Positions 11,397 through 23,149 of a stretch of DNA of 64,000 bases are shown here, in pieces (position 1 is the stretch's first letter; every line of letters starts with the position of its first letter). Origin of the DNA: Bryum argenteum (Eukaryota; Streptophyta; Bryopsida; Bryales; Bryaceae); NCBI GenBank assembly GCA_037043015.1, contig CM073329.1:12292648-12356647 (forward strand). Direction: 5' to 3'. The translations under genes were made by a program, and so were the position numbers. The notes below the pieces were generated by a model that worked only from the letters and a program-made list of their open reading frames with translations, was not told where the DNA came from and searched no databases.

Positions 11397-14300
11397 TCAA
11401 ATGCCAGAACTGCCATCTCCCGACATATTTGAGAGGATTACATATGCGAAAAGCACCGAAGAGGAGAATAGAGAAATCCATGCTCCACTGGGAACCATCT
11501 CCATGGCTGCTGTCACTGGAGATGTCTCTCGCCCTTCTGCCCACAGACGCAATCGCTCTGCCTCTGCTGCGTAAACTGCTCGTCCCTGCTCAAGTGGCAC
11601 ATACGTTTGCAATTCAACACATGCTCGAATAACCAGGAATAACCAGTGAAACAAACGGCAATCCCAGCGGCGGTGGCTCACGGAGCCATGTACAAAATAT
11701 GAAGGAGCAGAGACACGTACCTCTTGATCAAACCAACGACCACGTCTGAACCAAGCATTCAGAATGGCCAAAACGATGCGAGGGGGGGTCAAATAATTGA
11801 TAGCCTTGCCCGTGCCTTTCACAGACCTAAGGCCAGGTACCAAAGCTTGAGCAACGGTCTCCGGTTGCTCGCATATTATATTGAAAACTTGCTTGTTTTG
11901 CAGCGTAGCACCACTGCAAAACCAAGAAACCCGTTTCAGAAATCTATCTATAGCCCACCAATCAAATAAGAAGAATGAACTGCAGCATCGTAAGCTGAAA
12001 GTGTTCGCCAAACGTTCGGAACTTGTCCGCCAGATGATACCATACCTGAGGAGTAGATCGGTAAGAACCATGCCCGGGGAGGCAGTGTGAATTCCCACTC
12101 GAGAACGCTTACACTCTTGCAACAGGGAGGCGGATAGCTGCCGTAACCCACATTTTGTTGCTCCGTATCTGTTATCAGACATTATCCAAGTCAAATACTT
12201 TGAAGAAATCAGGACCGGCCAACAGAAAAAAGTAGTACAGATGTAGTATGTAAGCACTTTATGCAAAAGCAAGTAATACTAAGGGATGTATCAGGTGAGG
12301 TTCAGAAACTTGCGCGGCGGTCAATGGGGTACTTGTGCCTCCTGAACCAGCCCCATCCATGTTGAAGATGTGCCCGCCTCTAGGCTGTTTTTTCATGACT
12401 CGGATAGCTTCGCGTGTACATATCAAAGAGCCTGTCAAGTTTGTAGATACGATCTGCATACAGAAGTCCAATCAAGCCCTTCAGTGGTCGGAAGCTCTGT
12501 CCTCACCTCAAAACTCTAGACCTCTTTGAAAAGGATACAGGAAGATTGCAAGTGATCGACGTGGGAATTCTATTTGTGTCAAGAAGAGATCTTTAGTACC
12601 TGTTCAATTTCTTCATCTGAAAACTCAATAAGAGGCTTGAAACCCTTGTTCATTCCTGCGTTGTTGATCTGTATCCAGGCACAAACAATATCAAATCATG
12701 AGTATGATAACTGTGGCATATTTGTAGCCACTTGTACTTTACATCCTCGTCATGTGACGCAATCATAAGTGAAATCAAAGAATAATTCTTCATATGAAAC
12801 TAGTTATTATATGGCATATACGCTCAAATGTGAAGACTCTTCAAGATTAGTACCCACCCAAATATTGATGGTTCCAAACTCTCGAACAGCTGCTTCGGAA
12901 AGGGCATGCACGTCTTCACTCTTCGAAACATCACAAGGAACTCCGAAGACCTTTGGTAAGCTTTTTAAGCTACCTGCTCCAACCGCGTCCTCCGACTCAA
13001 GGAAATCGCGATGCATCTCTTCAACCTCTCGCCGAAGCTCCAACACTGTACTGTTCACAGACTCAGCGCTGTTCTCCACCACCACCAAAAGAACATTTTG
13101 TCAGTAGTCAATTACACTCAACTACAATTGCTACTCACATGCTCGACACAATACCATTCCAGCTGAAACTAAGCTCCCGAAAGCGTACTAGGAGCTGCCA
13201 ATAAAGCTAAACAACTGCTTCACTTCTAAAACAAAAGAGAGCTAGATCACCACCTCCGAGAAGTAACGAAAACATTGTCACCAGCTCGCAGAAATTCACG
13301 AGCAAGAGCCTTGCCAAGGCCGCGGGTGCTGCACAGAGAATGTTGACGTCATTAGTCAATTAACATCATTGATCTCCATCAACGACATCCTCTCTTCGAC
13401 AAAAAATTTCAAAACCAACCGGAACTCATAACACCTACATCATGAAGTAGGATAGTTGTTGCTACTCATGCTGAGGGTTATACAACACACAACATGCCTA
13501 ACAGAAACGTTCCTTAATGATAAAAACCCATGCTCATTACGGAAGTTGAGCCAAAGCCGATGCAGCAATGTGACGAGGTTTGCTATTCGTTAGGTAACTG
13601 CGGCATATGAACACCGTTGAAATTCTTAACGTGAATCTAACAATGACAGTTGTATCATTCTTTAAACAAACAAATACCTTCCAGTGATAAGTACATTGCG
13701 CCGACCTCGTCTTGCATGACCTTCCAAAACTTGTCCTGCTCCGATCATTGAGCCAATTACAATTCCAGCAAGCCAACTGAACCAAAGTAGTTCCTGGTGA
13801 ACATCATCTCCTGCAGGTGAAGGCAAGTTTAGTAAAACCAACTAGAACATGCATCCCTCGTTCCAGAGGTTCACAATCCTGTCACCGAATGGTTAAAGTT
13901 CTGCATGCCCGAAACGGGACCATAGTAGCAACAACAATATACACCTTCATTCGAAACACTTCAACATTGTCTGTACTATTGTTAAAGATTGCAGTGTAAT
14001 CAAATTCTAATTCTCAAAGTGAGCTGAAGATACTTTTACAAGAATTCCAAATTCGTCTTCCTGTAACATCATATTTCCAATATAATGGTAGGAGTATGTT
14101 GACATACCAGACAGCTGAAAACCTGTGGCTAAGATGGCTCCAGTTGCACCCATGATGAAAGTGAACTTCCCGAGCTGACTCGAAAACTGATAAAAGAAAG
14201 TAGAACACAAATCAACACAAGATAGCCCAATTCAAACCCCCAAAATGATAAAACAGAAGAAGACCTAGCAATCAGAAGAAGTTCCACGTTCTGACCCCTC

Positions 14301-15053
14301 CGTAAAAAGTAGTGCAATTTAGTGAAACAGGCCGCTTACCGCGAAGAAATCGTCCTCAGCTCTTCGGAGGCCGCTGAAAACTTTGTCCCTCAACTTCTCA
14401 GTTAACGACGGAGTAGAACCGTTCAAAAAACCAAGCGGATCCCAACGACCCTTCTTTTGTTGTTTTTGCTTAATAGTACTTGATAATTCAAGCACAGCGT
14501 CTTCTTGATCTTGGAGACCATTCAAGAACCGCCCGAATCTCCTAAGGATCTTGACTAACTTCGGTTGCTGCCTGGTGCTTTGATGCACAACATCCACTTC
14601 CATTTCCACTACTTCGGAGGAATCACTAAACTGGGAAGGTTCCGCAACCTCCACAGTTGATAAATCATCGCCATCATGCTCAGAAGGTAAAATCTCAACA
14701 TCACTTCCCGAAGTCACTTCCAATTTCTCGGAGGCTTCAGCGTCCTCGCCTCCTTCCGAAAACTTTTCACTAGCTCGCACCACAAATGAACGCCTCTTGG
14801 ATTCCTTAATGCCCCCTCGTCCGAAAATGGCTGACTTCCTCTGGACCACAGACCTCGGCGCAACAAATGCAGACCGATAGCACACGGAGCCTCCACCTCT
14901 TACCTCACGCCTCAAACGTACCTGCACTCTACTCCCACGCAACGCCAGCCCTGGAGAACGCATCCGCAATGACGAATGTCCTCCTCCACTCCTTACGGAA
15001 CTCGCGAAACTCGAGTCCGGCCGCACAAGCATGGCTGTCGTCATCGCAGCCAT
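11397..15053 (-). CDS. NYC1: Chlorophyll(ide) b reductase NYC1
   Basis: Short-chain dehydrogenase/reductase of the chloroplast thylakoid that reduces chlorophyll b to 7-hydroxymethyl chlorophyll a, the first step of chlorophyll b breakdown. Exons: 15053-14340, 14186-14108, 13810-13678, 13328-13254, 13068-12858, 12668-12600, 12453-12314, 12168-12046, 11913-11721, 11585-11397; phases close to about 641 residues. Features in order: transit-peptide-like amino end (MAAMTTAML), long acidic linker, two hydrophobic segments ('FTFIMGATGAILATGF' and 'WLAGIVIGSMIGAG'), NAD(P)-binding TGSTRGLGKA, INNAG, GAGSGG, catalytic YGATK, conserved YLTPPRI and RRGRWFD, and a carboxy-terminal hydrophobic segment. 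An in-frame ATG 12 codons upstream (15,089) is a possible earlier start; I prefer 15,053 because the typical plastid signal starts there. Longer than the roughly 500-residue angiosperm proteins I remember, mainly in the linker. Confidence 0.93.
12169..12313 (-). other. GC-AG intron in NYC1
   Basis: The intron between exons 7 and 8 starts GCAAGT and ends AG. Only this junction joins ..PLTAA to YGATK.. (GC + A makes the alanine codon). The neighbouring GT (CAA|GTTTCT) would shift the frame and hit a stop. GCAAGT is the consensus donor of the minor GC-AG class of U2-type introns. Confidence 0.85.
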
Positions 15054-15059
15054 GCTGTG

Positions 15060-16150
15060 TATCTCCTGAACTAAATATCTCCTAAACAAGAATTCTTAAT
15101 CTCAACAAACAAGCTCCCCGAAATAGAAACCGAAACCTGCACCAAACGAAATTCGAATAAAGAAACCAATTGAAGCCCCAATAGATGAAGCAACAGCAGC
15201 ACTGATAGCGAGGAGGGCAAGAGAATTCAAACGCGGAGCAAAACCGCACAAGCACGGCAACAGCGAAAAATCCTCATACAAAAAGAACCTACACAAAACA
15301 CTCGACAATCTTAATCTCAACCTACTTGCCAGCTTGCAAACTCAGAACAAACCAGAATTGACTGAACTACTCAGAAGCCAATTGAAGCAAAATGATGCAT
15401 CGAACTGAAATTTTAAGAAGCGAGGCCACAGAAGAAAGTGCAAGAGTCATAATAGAGAAACTCGAACAAAGAAAGAACCCTACACAAACTATTTCGCAAC
15501 GCACCCTCGCACGAAATGAAAACAAAATTGCGCTAGATAAATTCAAGTTGTAGCCAATTCAATCTCCAAGTAGCCGTGATGACGAAGGAAGCAGGAATGG
15601 AAACATGACCACACAAGCATGGCATCACCACAGCAGAAACAATAATATTAACCTCGACGCACCTGTGAATTGGCACTGCACAAAGAATGAATCCGATTGA
15701 AGTGCGTAAGAGATAAATTTGGAGTAGTGGAGGACGGATTGGCCTCAGAAATTGGTTGCGGCAAGTTACGTTAGCGGTAGCGGACGGACATGGACAAGGA
15801 CATGGAGCTAGCTAGCGGGAGAGAGACGCAAACGACCGATTGAGTTTGCGCTCGTGGCAGCAGCACGCGTTCACGTCAAATGCCTCTGCCTGTGACTCCC
15901 TCGTCTCTCCCTTTTTAGGCCACTTTCTAAAATATCGGCAAGTGACACTAATTCTCTACTTCTCCACCCTTGGACCGATCGGACGGATCCTCTTGCGCAT
16001 GGTGGCACCACCGAGGTCGACGCTCCCTTCGCCTATTGGTCGACGTAGCCCTCGATTTACGAAACCCTCTCGCTTTATGCATACTCCAGTGCTTAATGAC
16101 AATTGTATACTTTAACACGACACGAGGTCTTGTCCGTTTGGCAAAAAATT
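15060..16150. promoter_or_regulatory. NYC1 upstream region
   Basis: No gene recognised on either strand. Lies between the NYC1 start (minus) and the ERH 3' region, so it should contain the NYC1 promoter and 5' UTR. No specific element could be assigned by eye. Confidence 0.4.
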
Positions 16151-16249
16151 AACATCAGAGCTCAAGGAACAGTTTCTGATTGGCAGGTATTGCATCGTGA
16201 ACTTTCTGAAGAGGAAGTAAAACTCTCAGTCGCAAGCCATGTACTCTTT

Positions 16250-16340
16250 GAGTTATCGCAGTGGAGATGAATAGCATTTGACTTATCGCAGCGGAGATGA
16301 ACAGCATTTGAATTATCGCAGCAGAGATGAACAGCAATTA
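16250..16340. repeat. Three-unit ~29-bp tandem repeat
   Basis: Three imperfect units of TTATCGCAG(C/T)GGAGATGAA(C/T)AGCATTTGA. It lies in the interval downstream of ERH and upstream of NYC1. Non-coding. Confidence 0.7.
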
Positions 16341-16780
16341 TAGCTTTTCCAACATTTTGGTAGTGGCAGAAGTACTTCAATAAGATACATGGAGGAAGAG
16401 GTGAAAATATACGATAATAGACACAACTTGTTGACAGAACACTTCATAGTTTCGAGGAACAAGTAGCCAGATGCAACCTGGTCCGCAAGGTATTCAGCGG
16501 CTATCACGAACTTGTGTAGAATATGCTAAGGTACAATAGATGGATGAGTAAAGACAGCTCTTTCTATGACTATACCAAAGCAGATCAGGACTACACAGAG
16601 GAGTAGGACACTCAAAGAGTGTGAGAGAGTACTCTCGATCTTTGTGTGGTCTCTCATCCCAAATTACATGTCTCGCTTTTTTTTCAGTCGGCTATTTGCC
16701 GCTCGTCGACAACGATGACGATAGGTTTTACGACAGATCATCTCCCGCCCTTTCTTTCTAACAACCAAATGCATAACGCT

Positions 16781-17494
16781 CTAGTTCTTCGCCAGTCTCT
16801 TCAATCGTTGAAACGCCTGCTGCTTGATCCAGGATCGGTCGAATGGTGCGTAAGCTCTCATAGCTGGATCGAACCTGGAAACTCAACAATTCACAGTTTC
16901 AGACTAAAACACAAACAATCTGCTGCAGAAATTAAGTTGATCATCACGCAGAAACGTGCAACAATTACTTTGAATTGCTTGTTCGATGATTGCGATGGAC
17001 AAGGGAGCTTACACGAGGGCGCTCATGTCGGTGAGAGCTTCGATATACTTGTACAAGTCCGATATGTCGTAAGTGATGTTCCGCAAATTAGGATTCGCGT
17101 CTTTCAACCTCTTTTCGAATTGCCCGCAAATACCTGTTCCAAAGCCACGACACTGTCGATATTCTGATTGAATCTAGTGAGAAACTACGAACGCTACTAA
17201 AAGATCATCATCTCGAACTGTTACAGACAAGAACTACGTACCATCCATTGCCGCGGGCACGGATTCGTAGTCCATGAAAGTGCGTGTGGCTCGGTTCGGA
17301 GTAGGCTGCATGAGGATAATCGTGTGCCTTTGTGCCTGCCAACGAGCACATTTAGGCATCAACACCGTCGCTAGCTAGCAATCCTCCAGCAAAGCGCACT
17401 GGCTAGGGTTTTGCAAATCGGTCCGACAACCCTAATATCTCATTTCTACCAGCAACGCTGTAAAATGCGTACCAAAAATCTCCTCACGCACCAT
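16781..17494 (-). CDS. ERH: Enhancer of rudimentary homologue (ERH)
   Basis: Small conserved nuclear protein that forms homodimers and acts as an accessory factor in RNA processing and transcription in eukaryotes. Coding exons: 17494-17492 (only the ATG), 17335-17242, 17133-17013, 16874-16781; phases close to 103 residues, against about 104 usual. Recognisable blocks: RHTIILMQPTPNRATRTFMD (residues 4-23), NITYDISDLYKYIEALTDMS, and YAPFDRSWIKQQAFQRLKRL near the end. The first coding exon is split right after the start codon (ATG|GTGCGT), which is inferred from frame and family length. Minus strand, same direction as NYC1, about 1.7 kb upstream of it. Confidence 0.92.
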
Positions 17495-17640
17495 GGCCTC
17501 CAAGAAAACGGGAAAATACGACCAAAATCGGAGAAAAGAAGCGCGAGAAGCTCCAATTCGAACGATCAAATGCGGTTAAAGAAAAGCTGAGAAGGAAAAT
17601 TGCGAACATTTTTTGTGAGAGAGCGTGTACCATGGTGGAA
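17490..17640 (-). promoter_or_regulatory. Possible uORF overlapping the ERH start
   Basis: An upstream ATG at about 17,636 in a strong context (CCACCATGG) opens a ~49-codon frame that terminates at a TGA just past the ERH start codon, in a different frame. It matters only if transcription starts upstream of it. The transcription start is unknown. Confidence 0.35.
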
Positions 17641-17759
17641 GACGGCAAAACGAGGGGCGTCGAAGTCGATTGCGGAAGAAAGTGAGTTGTCGGAGTCGAA
17701 GCTGTGGCTGTGCGTCCGAGCTTGAGCCAATTTGCAAGCTCGTCGGGAGGAAGCACAGT

Positions 17760-19255
17760 GATCTGCCTTCGTGAAGGCTAGTGGAAAAAGCTCAAAGGTG
17801 AAGCATTAACTTTACGATTTAGAATACTCTTGGGGGAGCAAAGACGACTTGAAATTCTCCCTTCTTCTTTCTCGGATTCATACTTTTCCATTTACAAGCA
17901 TCAAATATTTCTTCAATTTATAGATGATAAGGTCATTTGCAAATGGGGTGGCAAGATTGTCTATAATTTGGCCTTCGGAGTGGGGAAATTGATTGCAAAG
18001 CTTAGAGTGCTTCACCGGACATATCATTGTAATCCCATTTGTTAGAGCTTCTTCACCTTTACATTTTTGACATAAACATTCTAATCTTTCTAAGATCCGG
18101 TAGTATCTATTAAAAGTGAGTAGTATGTTTTGTTTTCTAACATTATGATTTTGGGGGCCGCCATTCAGATCGGGCCGTATGACGTGTCCTTGGAAGCAGG
18201 TTTTTTAAAGAGTTGTGGAAAATAATCGTATCGCGAATTGGGCCAACGGATCTCGAGATATTGAATTTTCAAGTATTTATGGTTCGTAAATTACTTGAAA
18301 TTACGGAAACGACCTAATGTTATATTTAGCAAGGGAAGCAAGAAAAGCCAACCACGTAAGAGTTGCGTGGTTTTGAGTTACATAATCTATTATTTAAGGC
18401 GGATAGTTGGTTTTATTTGTGACATTATGATCTACCAAACTGTTGGTTGAATCAATTTGCATGAAGTGTTGGGAGCGGATTTGTTTTGTAGAGTTGTAGA
18501 AAAAAATTGGACTGCAAAACGGGTTGACGGGGTACGAGATATTGAAATTTGAAGTATTTATGGCCTCCAAATCACCAAAAATTATATAAATGACCTAATT
18601 TTAGAATTACAAGAAAACCAAAAGGGGCATGGTTAAAGTATTCAAGTGGGCGTGGCAACGCCGGGAGGACATATCTTGAGAATTAGAATATGAATGGTTG
18701 TTTAGCAAAAGGTGAGAAGGAGCAAAGGGAAGAGACAAGGGCTCACATTTTGAGGTCGAGACCTCCATTCTCAACTCCTATGTAACATCATGATTTTTTG
18801 CATATCATGATATTGATCGTCTCGATAATGACGGGTTGCTAAACGAATAATCACTAGAAATTATTGTGATTATATGAACATCTTGATTTTTGGTAAGATA
18901 TCACGATCTTGGTTAATGTGATAACTAGACGCCCACGCGGTGTTGCCACCCTTCTACAAATGGTTTTCATTCTTTATGGGAGCCAATACTTTTGAATTAG
19001 ATAGCTTCGGATCAGTCGATCCAATTTGCAATCCGATTGTTATGGAAAATTCTACATAAAATTCAACTTTCAACGACACCTCATGTGCTTCGATCTAAAA
19101 TGGCGGTGCCCAAGATCATGATATCACTCGCAAAACCAAATAAAACAAAACAAAACAAACTACATGCCTTGAATAATCATTAATTATAATAAATCAGGTC
19201 GCTTGTCGGGTGTACCCTCAAAACTCCATTAAAAAAACGAAAATCCAAAGAATGA
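17760..19255. other. Intergenic, AT-rich repeats
   Basis: No gene recognised. Two related stretches each contain 'ACATTATGAT' followed by GG-rich or CAAAC sequence (18,140 and 18,423), suggesting old repeat copies. No termini identified. Confidence 0.4.
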
Positions 19256-19259
19256 TTAA

Positions 19260-19831
19260 CCCCTAAGAGCCCAATCGACCATTTTATGGTCGATCCCGAT
19301 TTTTGAGGAGCTGTACCTGGATAAAAAAAGAATTTTTTTGGAATTTTTTTTAACATTCCAGAAGTTTGGTAAGTTGGGAACGACATCCAATTTATAGATT
19401 CATAGATTCAATTTAGATTCATATAGATTCAATTTATGGATTCATAGATTGTTCATAATAAGCCTTCAAACACAAACAGGGCAAAGTTTTGTTAGTGTAA
19501 GAAAACTTACTATTTTGGGAAACTAATAAGGTTCCTCATAGGTTACTTGTGGCCTCTCTTCATGTTATCATATAATATGTGATTTTAGCCAATCATAGCA
19601 ATTTCCAATTACTAATAATAGAAATTACATTTTATATTGATTTTCAAAGTTTTACTATCTTTATTTAATTATTAAAGAAGTCTTACTTATTTTAGGAGAT
19701 TTAACCGTATAGATCTAATTTAGGGTTTAAGGTCTTTATACTATCTTTGGAGCGCTACTTCATAAGGGTTACCGAATTCATATTTTATAACACATCTAAG
19801 TTTTTCTTCAAACCTCTCGGGCCTTTAGGGG
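19260..19831. mobile_element. TTAA-flanked non-autonomous element (copy 3)
   Basis: Bounded by TTAA on both sides (19,256-19,259 and 19,832-19,835). Termini are CCCCTAAGAGCCC and GGGCCTTTAGGGG, imperfect inverted repeats. 572 bp, AT-rich, no coding frame. TTAA target plus CCC-type ends is the hallmark of piggyBac-type elements. Confidence 0.6.
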
Positions 19832-19952
19832 TTAAGGCAAGTTTGAAGTAAAGGGTTACTTGGAAGAACCATTAATCTTACTCCAACACAAAGGTAATGA
19901 GAAAGGGACTATTCACAACTATCATTTCCGTTTCGCTTCTTTTTTACCACAA

Positions 19953-20001
19953 ATTGAATAACCTTTCTTGATTAAATCTTAATCAAGAAAGGTTATTCAA
20001 T
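19953..20001. repeat. Perfect 22-bp inverted repeat
   Basis: Arms 19,953-19,974 and 19,980-20,001 are exact complements (ATTGAATAACCTTTCTTGAT.. ) with a 5-base spacer. Not associated with a gene. Confidence 0.85.
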
Positions 20002-21368
20002 CAAAAAAACTTCTTATAAAAAATGTGCTGTTTATGTTGAAGTTTTCAGGATGGTAAGCAACTCCTGACTGACCAAAGTTTAAATAATCATTTTTCAGTT
20101 GATCAAGATATATTTCATATGATTGTAATGATCCTTTAAAGTTTTGCATCAATCACAAAATGATTGATTGGACACTTAGGAGTTGGACAACTTACACTTA
20201 GGGTCTTGATGGGGCCAATTTTTGAAATTGGCTCCAAGGATTTTACATGGGGAGTGGAAGCCAATTTTCCATATATGTATATTTTCATGGGTGGGGTTCA
20301 AGTAATGACACAACTCACACTCCAAAAGCTAAGAGCTACCATAATAAACGGCTTTATGACCTTTCCTTTATTTTGATTAGTTCTGATTTAATTTTCTTTT
20401 TTATTTCACTGTCATGTATTGATTCGAACAAATCAATAGCATAGAATGTGCCTAGAATCACAAATTGACCCCATGGACTTACTTTCCTTCTAAAAAGCGC
20501 TCCCAAGGGCTTTATATACAGAGAATTAGCCCACACCTACATTTATTTTCTAATGTGCTCTCCAGGGGTCCCATTAAACCAATTGGATTAAAAATGTGAG
20601 TTAATAACATGCAATTAAGCAATTATGCACTTGGCCATTTAAAAGTGCACTTGAAGTACTACGACGGTCATTGTGTGCAAAAATGATTTTTTTAATTTTT
20701 CAACTTAAATTTTTTTATAAAAAAGTTGTTATGTAAAAATATTGCGTAATGTCAAAAGTGGTAATATAAGAAGTCTTTTAATGGCATTGCCAACGTATTT
20801 TTGTTATAAATTCCTATAAATAATATGATTATCTTTGTCCAAGGATATTTGAAATGTATATTATATGCTGCAAAAGTTTTGTGTAGATTGTAGTTTATAT
20901 AATTCCTGGTTAGCAGAATGACGTAAGCACCAAATTGTTTACAAAACTAGGCATCAATGGACATTTGATAAAAATATATTCCATATTATACAATCTGACC
21001 ATACAATGAAATTGAATCCATATGTCCATCGCAACAACTTGTCTACAAATCATCTTTGCGATCTTGTACTATCTAGTACATATATACATCTAGAAACACC
21101 TAGCATACACAAAACACTCGGATTACATACTAGTATTTAATGCTACTTACAACCAGTCATCATCAATAGCTTCGGTTTGCATTACAATATATTCTAATAT
21201 GTGAGCCTTCGGAGATTGGATAATGCAAATGTTGCTTGGAACCTGTATTCCAAATACATTGTGATTTCTCCTCCAACTAGGGCCAGTCATGACTCTTTCT
21301 GGTTCACAACATACAACAAAAACTCAAATATTAGTGAAACAGTAACCTCTAGATTAAAAAGTCTTCTA
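20002..21368. other. Intergenic, AT-rich
   Basis: No gene, RNA or element termini recognised. Confidence 0.4.
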
Positions 21369-21372
21369 TTAA

Positions 21373-21628
21373 CCCCTAACTCTCGTTGCAAAACTGTCTA
21401 AGTCACAAAATGTGACCTTCTTTTGGATTAAGCTCAAACAATCTCAATCCAAGCATTCTTTAAAAGATTCAACCGTAAGATCTCAAAGTTCACTTGACAT
21501 TCTTCCCACATACCAAATTTGAACCGTTCATTCTTCCTCATTTGTAAGATTATAATGGTCAAAGTTGGCTGATTTTTTCTCCTGCGGAATCCTCCAAACC
21601 CGATTCGGGTTTTAAGGAGAGTTAGGGG
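21373..21628. mobile_element. TTAA-flanked MITE-like element (copy 2)
   Basis: 256 bp with perfect 12-bp terminal inverted repeats CCCCTAACTCTC / GAGAGTTAGGGG, flanked by TTAA at 21,369-21,372 and 21,629-21,632. The interior, read on the minus strand, shares a short module (ATAATCTTACAAATG .. AACGGTT .. AGATCTTACGGTT) with elements at 47.6 and 55.7 kb. No coding capacity. Confidence 0.75.
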
Positions 21629-21848
21629 TTAAAATCATTCAAATGTTTTGAATGTTTAATATTAGAAATTTTTCAAAAAAAACTTAAGATACAACAAAAT
21701 TTTTTTCATGCAGCAATACAAACACCTTTGATCAGACATTCCTTAACTAAACACTTTATTTTGAATTCATTTTTTTGTTACATTTGGAGGATTCCTTGGA
21801 GGTAGCAAAAAAATATTTAAGAATAAAAAATATTTAAAAGGTTTCAAA

Positions 21849-22080
21849 TACAAGGTTGGTTGATTTCCTTCAAGGGGTGTGCATATGTACACCCCTGAAA
21901 TATTCCTTGGAGGCAGCAAACAAACCAAAAAAATTAAAAAATATATATAATTATAATTTATTTTTTTTTAAAAACGATTAATTTTTTAAAAAGTTGTTAA
22001 ATTTTTTTCAAAAACGGATGGCTAATTTCCTCCAAGTGGCGTGCATACACACCCCTGAAGCATTCCCTGGAGGCGGGAAG
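21849..22080. repeat. Short palindromic GC-rich repeats, direct copies
   Basis: Two copies (21,855-21,920; 22,015-22,078) of a unit like GGCTAATTTCCTCCAAGTGG / CGTGCATACACACCCCTGAA / GCATTCC(C/T)TGGAGGC. The unit is itself near-palindromic. A third copy (22,194-22,250) follows a long A tract (22,086-22,128). Confidence 0.75.
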
Positions 22081-22082
22081 AA

Positions 22083-22083
22083 G

Positions 22084-22145
<62 letters not shown>

Positions 22146-22249
22146 CAAGAGAAAGAAAGAAAGAAAAGAAAAAGAAAGAAGGAAAGAAGAAGAGGATGGC
22201 TGATTTCCTCCAGGGGGGGTGCGTACGCACACCCCTGGAGCATTCCCTG

Positions 22250-22298
<49 letters not shown>

Positions 22299-22299
22299 A
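22083..22299. repeat. Long poly-A tracts
   Basis: A runs at 22,086-22,128 and about 22,250-22,297 separated by AG-rich sequence and one palindromic unit. They may be tails of retroposed sequence or simple expansions. Confidence 0.8.
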
Positions 22300-22329
22300 A
22301 ACTTTTTTAGGGTTTGTGGCGACGGCGGC

Positions 22330-22950
22330 GGCGACAACAGAGGTGCAGCTATGGCTATGGGAGGGGAGAAGGAGGGTCGAGGGAGAGAGAAGGGAAAAGT
22401 GGTGCAGATGTCGGAGAGCATCCTCGCAGATCTCCTTCCTCTCCCTCTCCCACATCCTCCACACCTACCGCCGCGCAAGACGCTCGCTTGACAAAATCGT
22501 CCGAGAGTCTCCGAGGTGCAAACAGATTCCAAACGAAGCTCGAAGTGCGTTTCATATCCTGGCATGGATCTTTGCTCCCGACCTTTACAAAGTGGAAATC
22601 GGCCACCGAGCATGGTGGTACCACTACCTCACGATCATTGTGAATGTACCTCACATCAACGTCATTCTCAGTATCACTGCAGTCTTCTCGTGGCCGTACA
22701 AAACTTCGGTGTTCCTCTTCATGTGTGTGCTCTTAGGCTCATGTGCTCGCCGCAAGTGCTTCGTCTCCGAGGATACTACAAGCTTCTGGAAGAGACTGGA
22801 GATGTTGCCACGATCTTGAAGGAGCACATGAAGATCCTGAACCAGCTGACAACGATCAGTCACCGGTTTCGTGTCTTCTTGTTGTTCGCGTTATTCTCCA
22901 TCATGTTCAGCCAGCTTGCATCGTTGTTTCAGATTCTGCTGCAAGGGGGG
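22330..22950 (+). pseudogene. DUF3537 family gene fragment
   Basis: A plus-strand frame reads 'SSQISFLSLSHILHTYRRAR', 'ESPRCKQIPNEARSAFHILAW', a WWY motif and 'VFSWPYKTSVFLFMCVL' up to about 22,735. The next frame then continues with 'VLRLRGYYKLLEETGDVATI', 'LKEHMKILNQLTTISHRFRV' and a hydrophobic stretch ending near 22,948. Order and spacing match plant DUF3537 proteins (multi-pass membrane proteins, distant relatives of insect gustatory receptors; function unknown). One frameshift near 22,738 and the absence of both gene ends mark a fragment. It is bounded by palindromic repeats in opposite orientation (22,194 and 23,045), as if carried by an element. Confidence 0.7.
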
Positions 22951-23109
22951 TACCTACGCAGGGGTCGCACACCCCTGGAGCATTCCCTGCAGGAAATCAG
23001 CCATCCAATTTTTTTTATTTTTTTATTTTTTTTAATATTGTTTTGTGCCTCCAGGGAATGCTCCAGGGGTGTGCGTACGCACCCCCCCTGGAGGAAATCA
23101 GCCACTTTT

Positions 23110-23149
<40 letters not shown>

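Noticed and set aside
11397-13088. 3-ketodihydrosphingosine reductase or generic SDR
   Set aside because: The joined exons show NYC1-specific blocks (TGSTRGLGKALAREF, YLTPPRI, RRGRWFD) and a plastid-type amino end.
21994-22613. Frames with poly-Lys or poly-Phe runs
   Set aside because: They cross the poly-A/T tracts; only the DUF3537-like part after about 22,330 has protein features.
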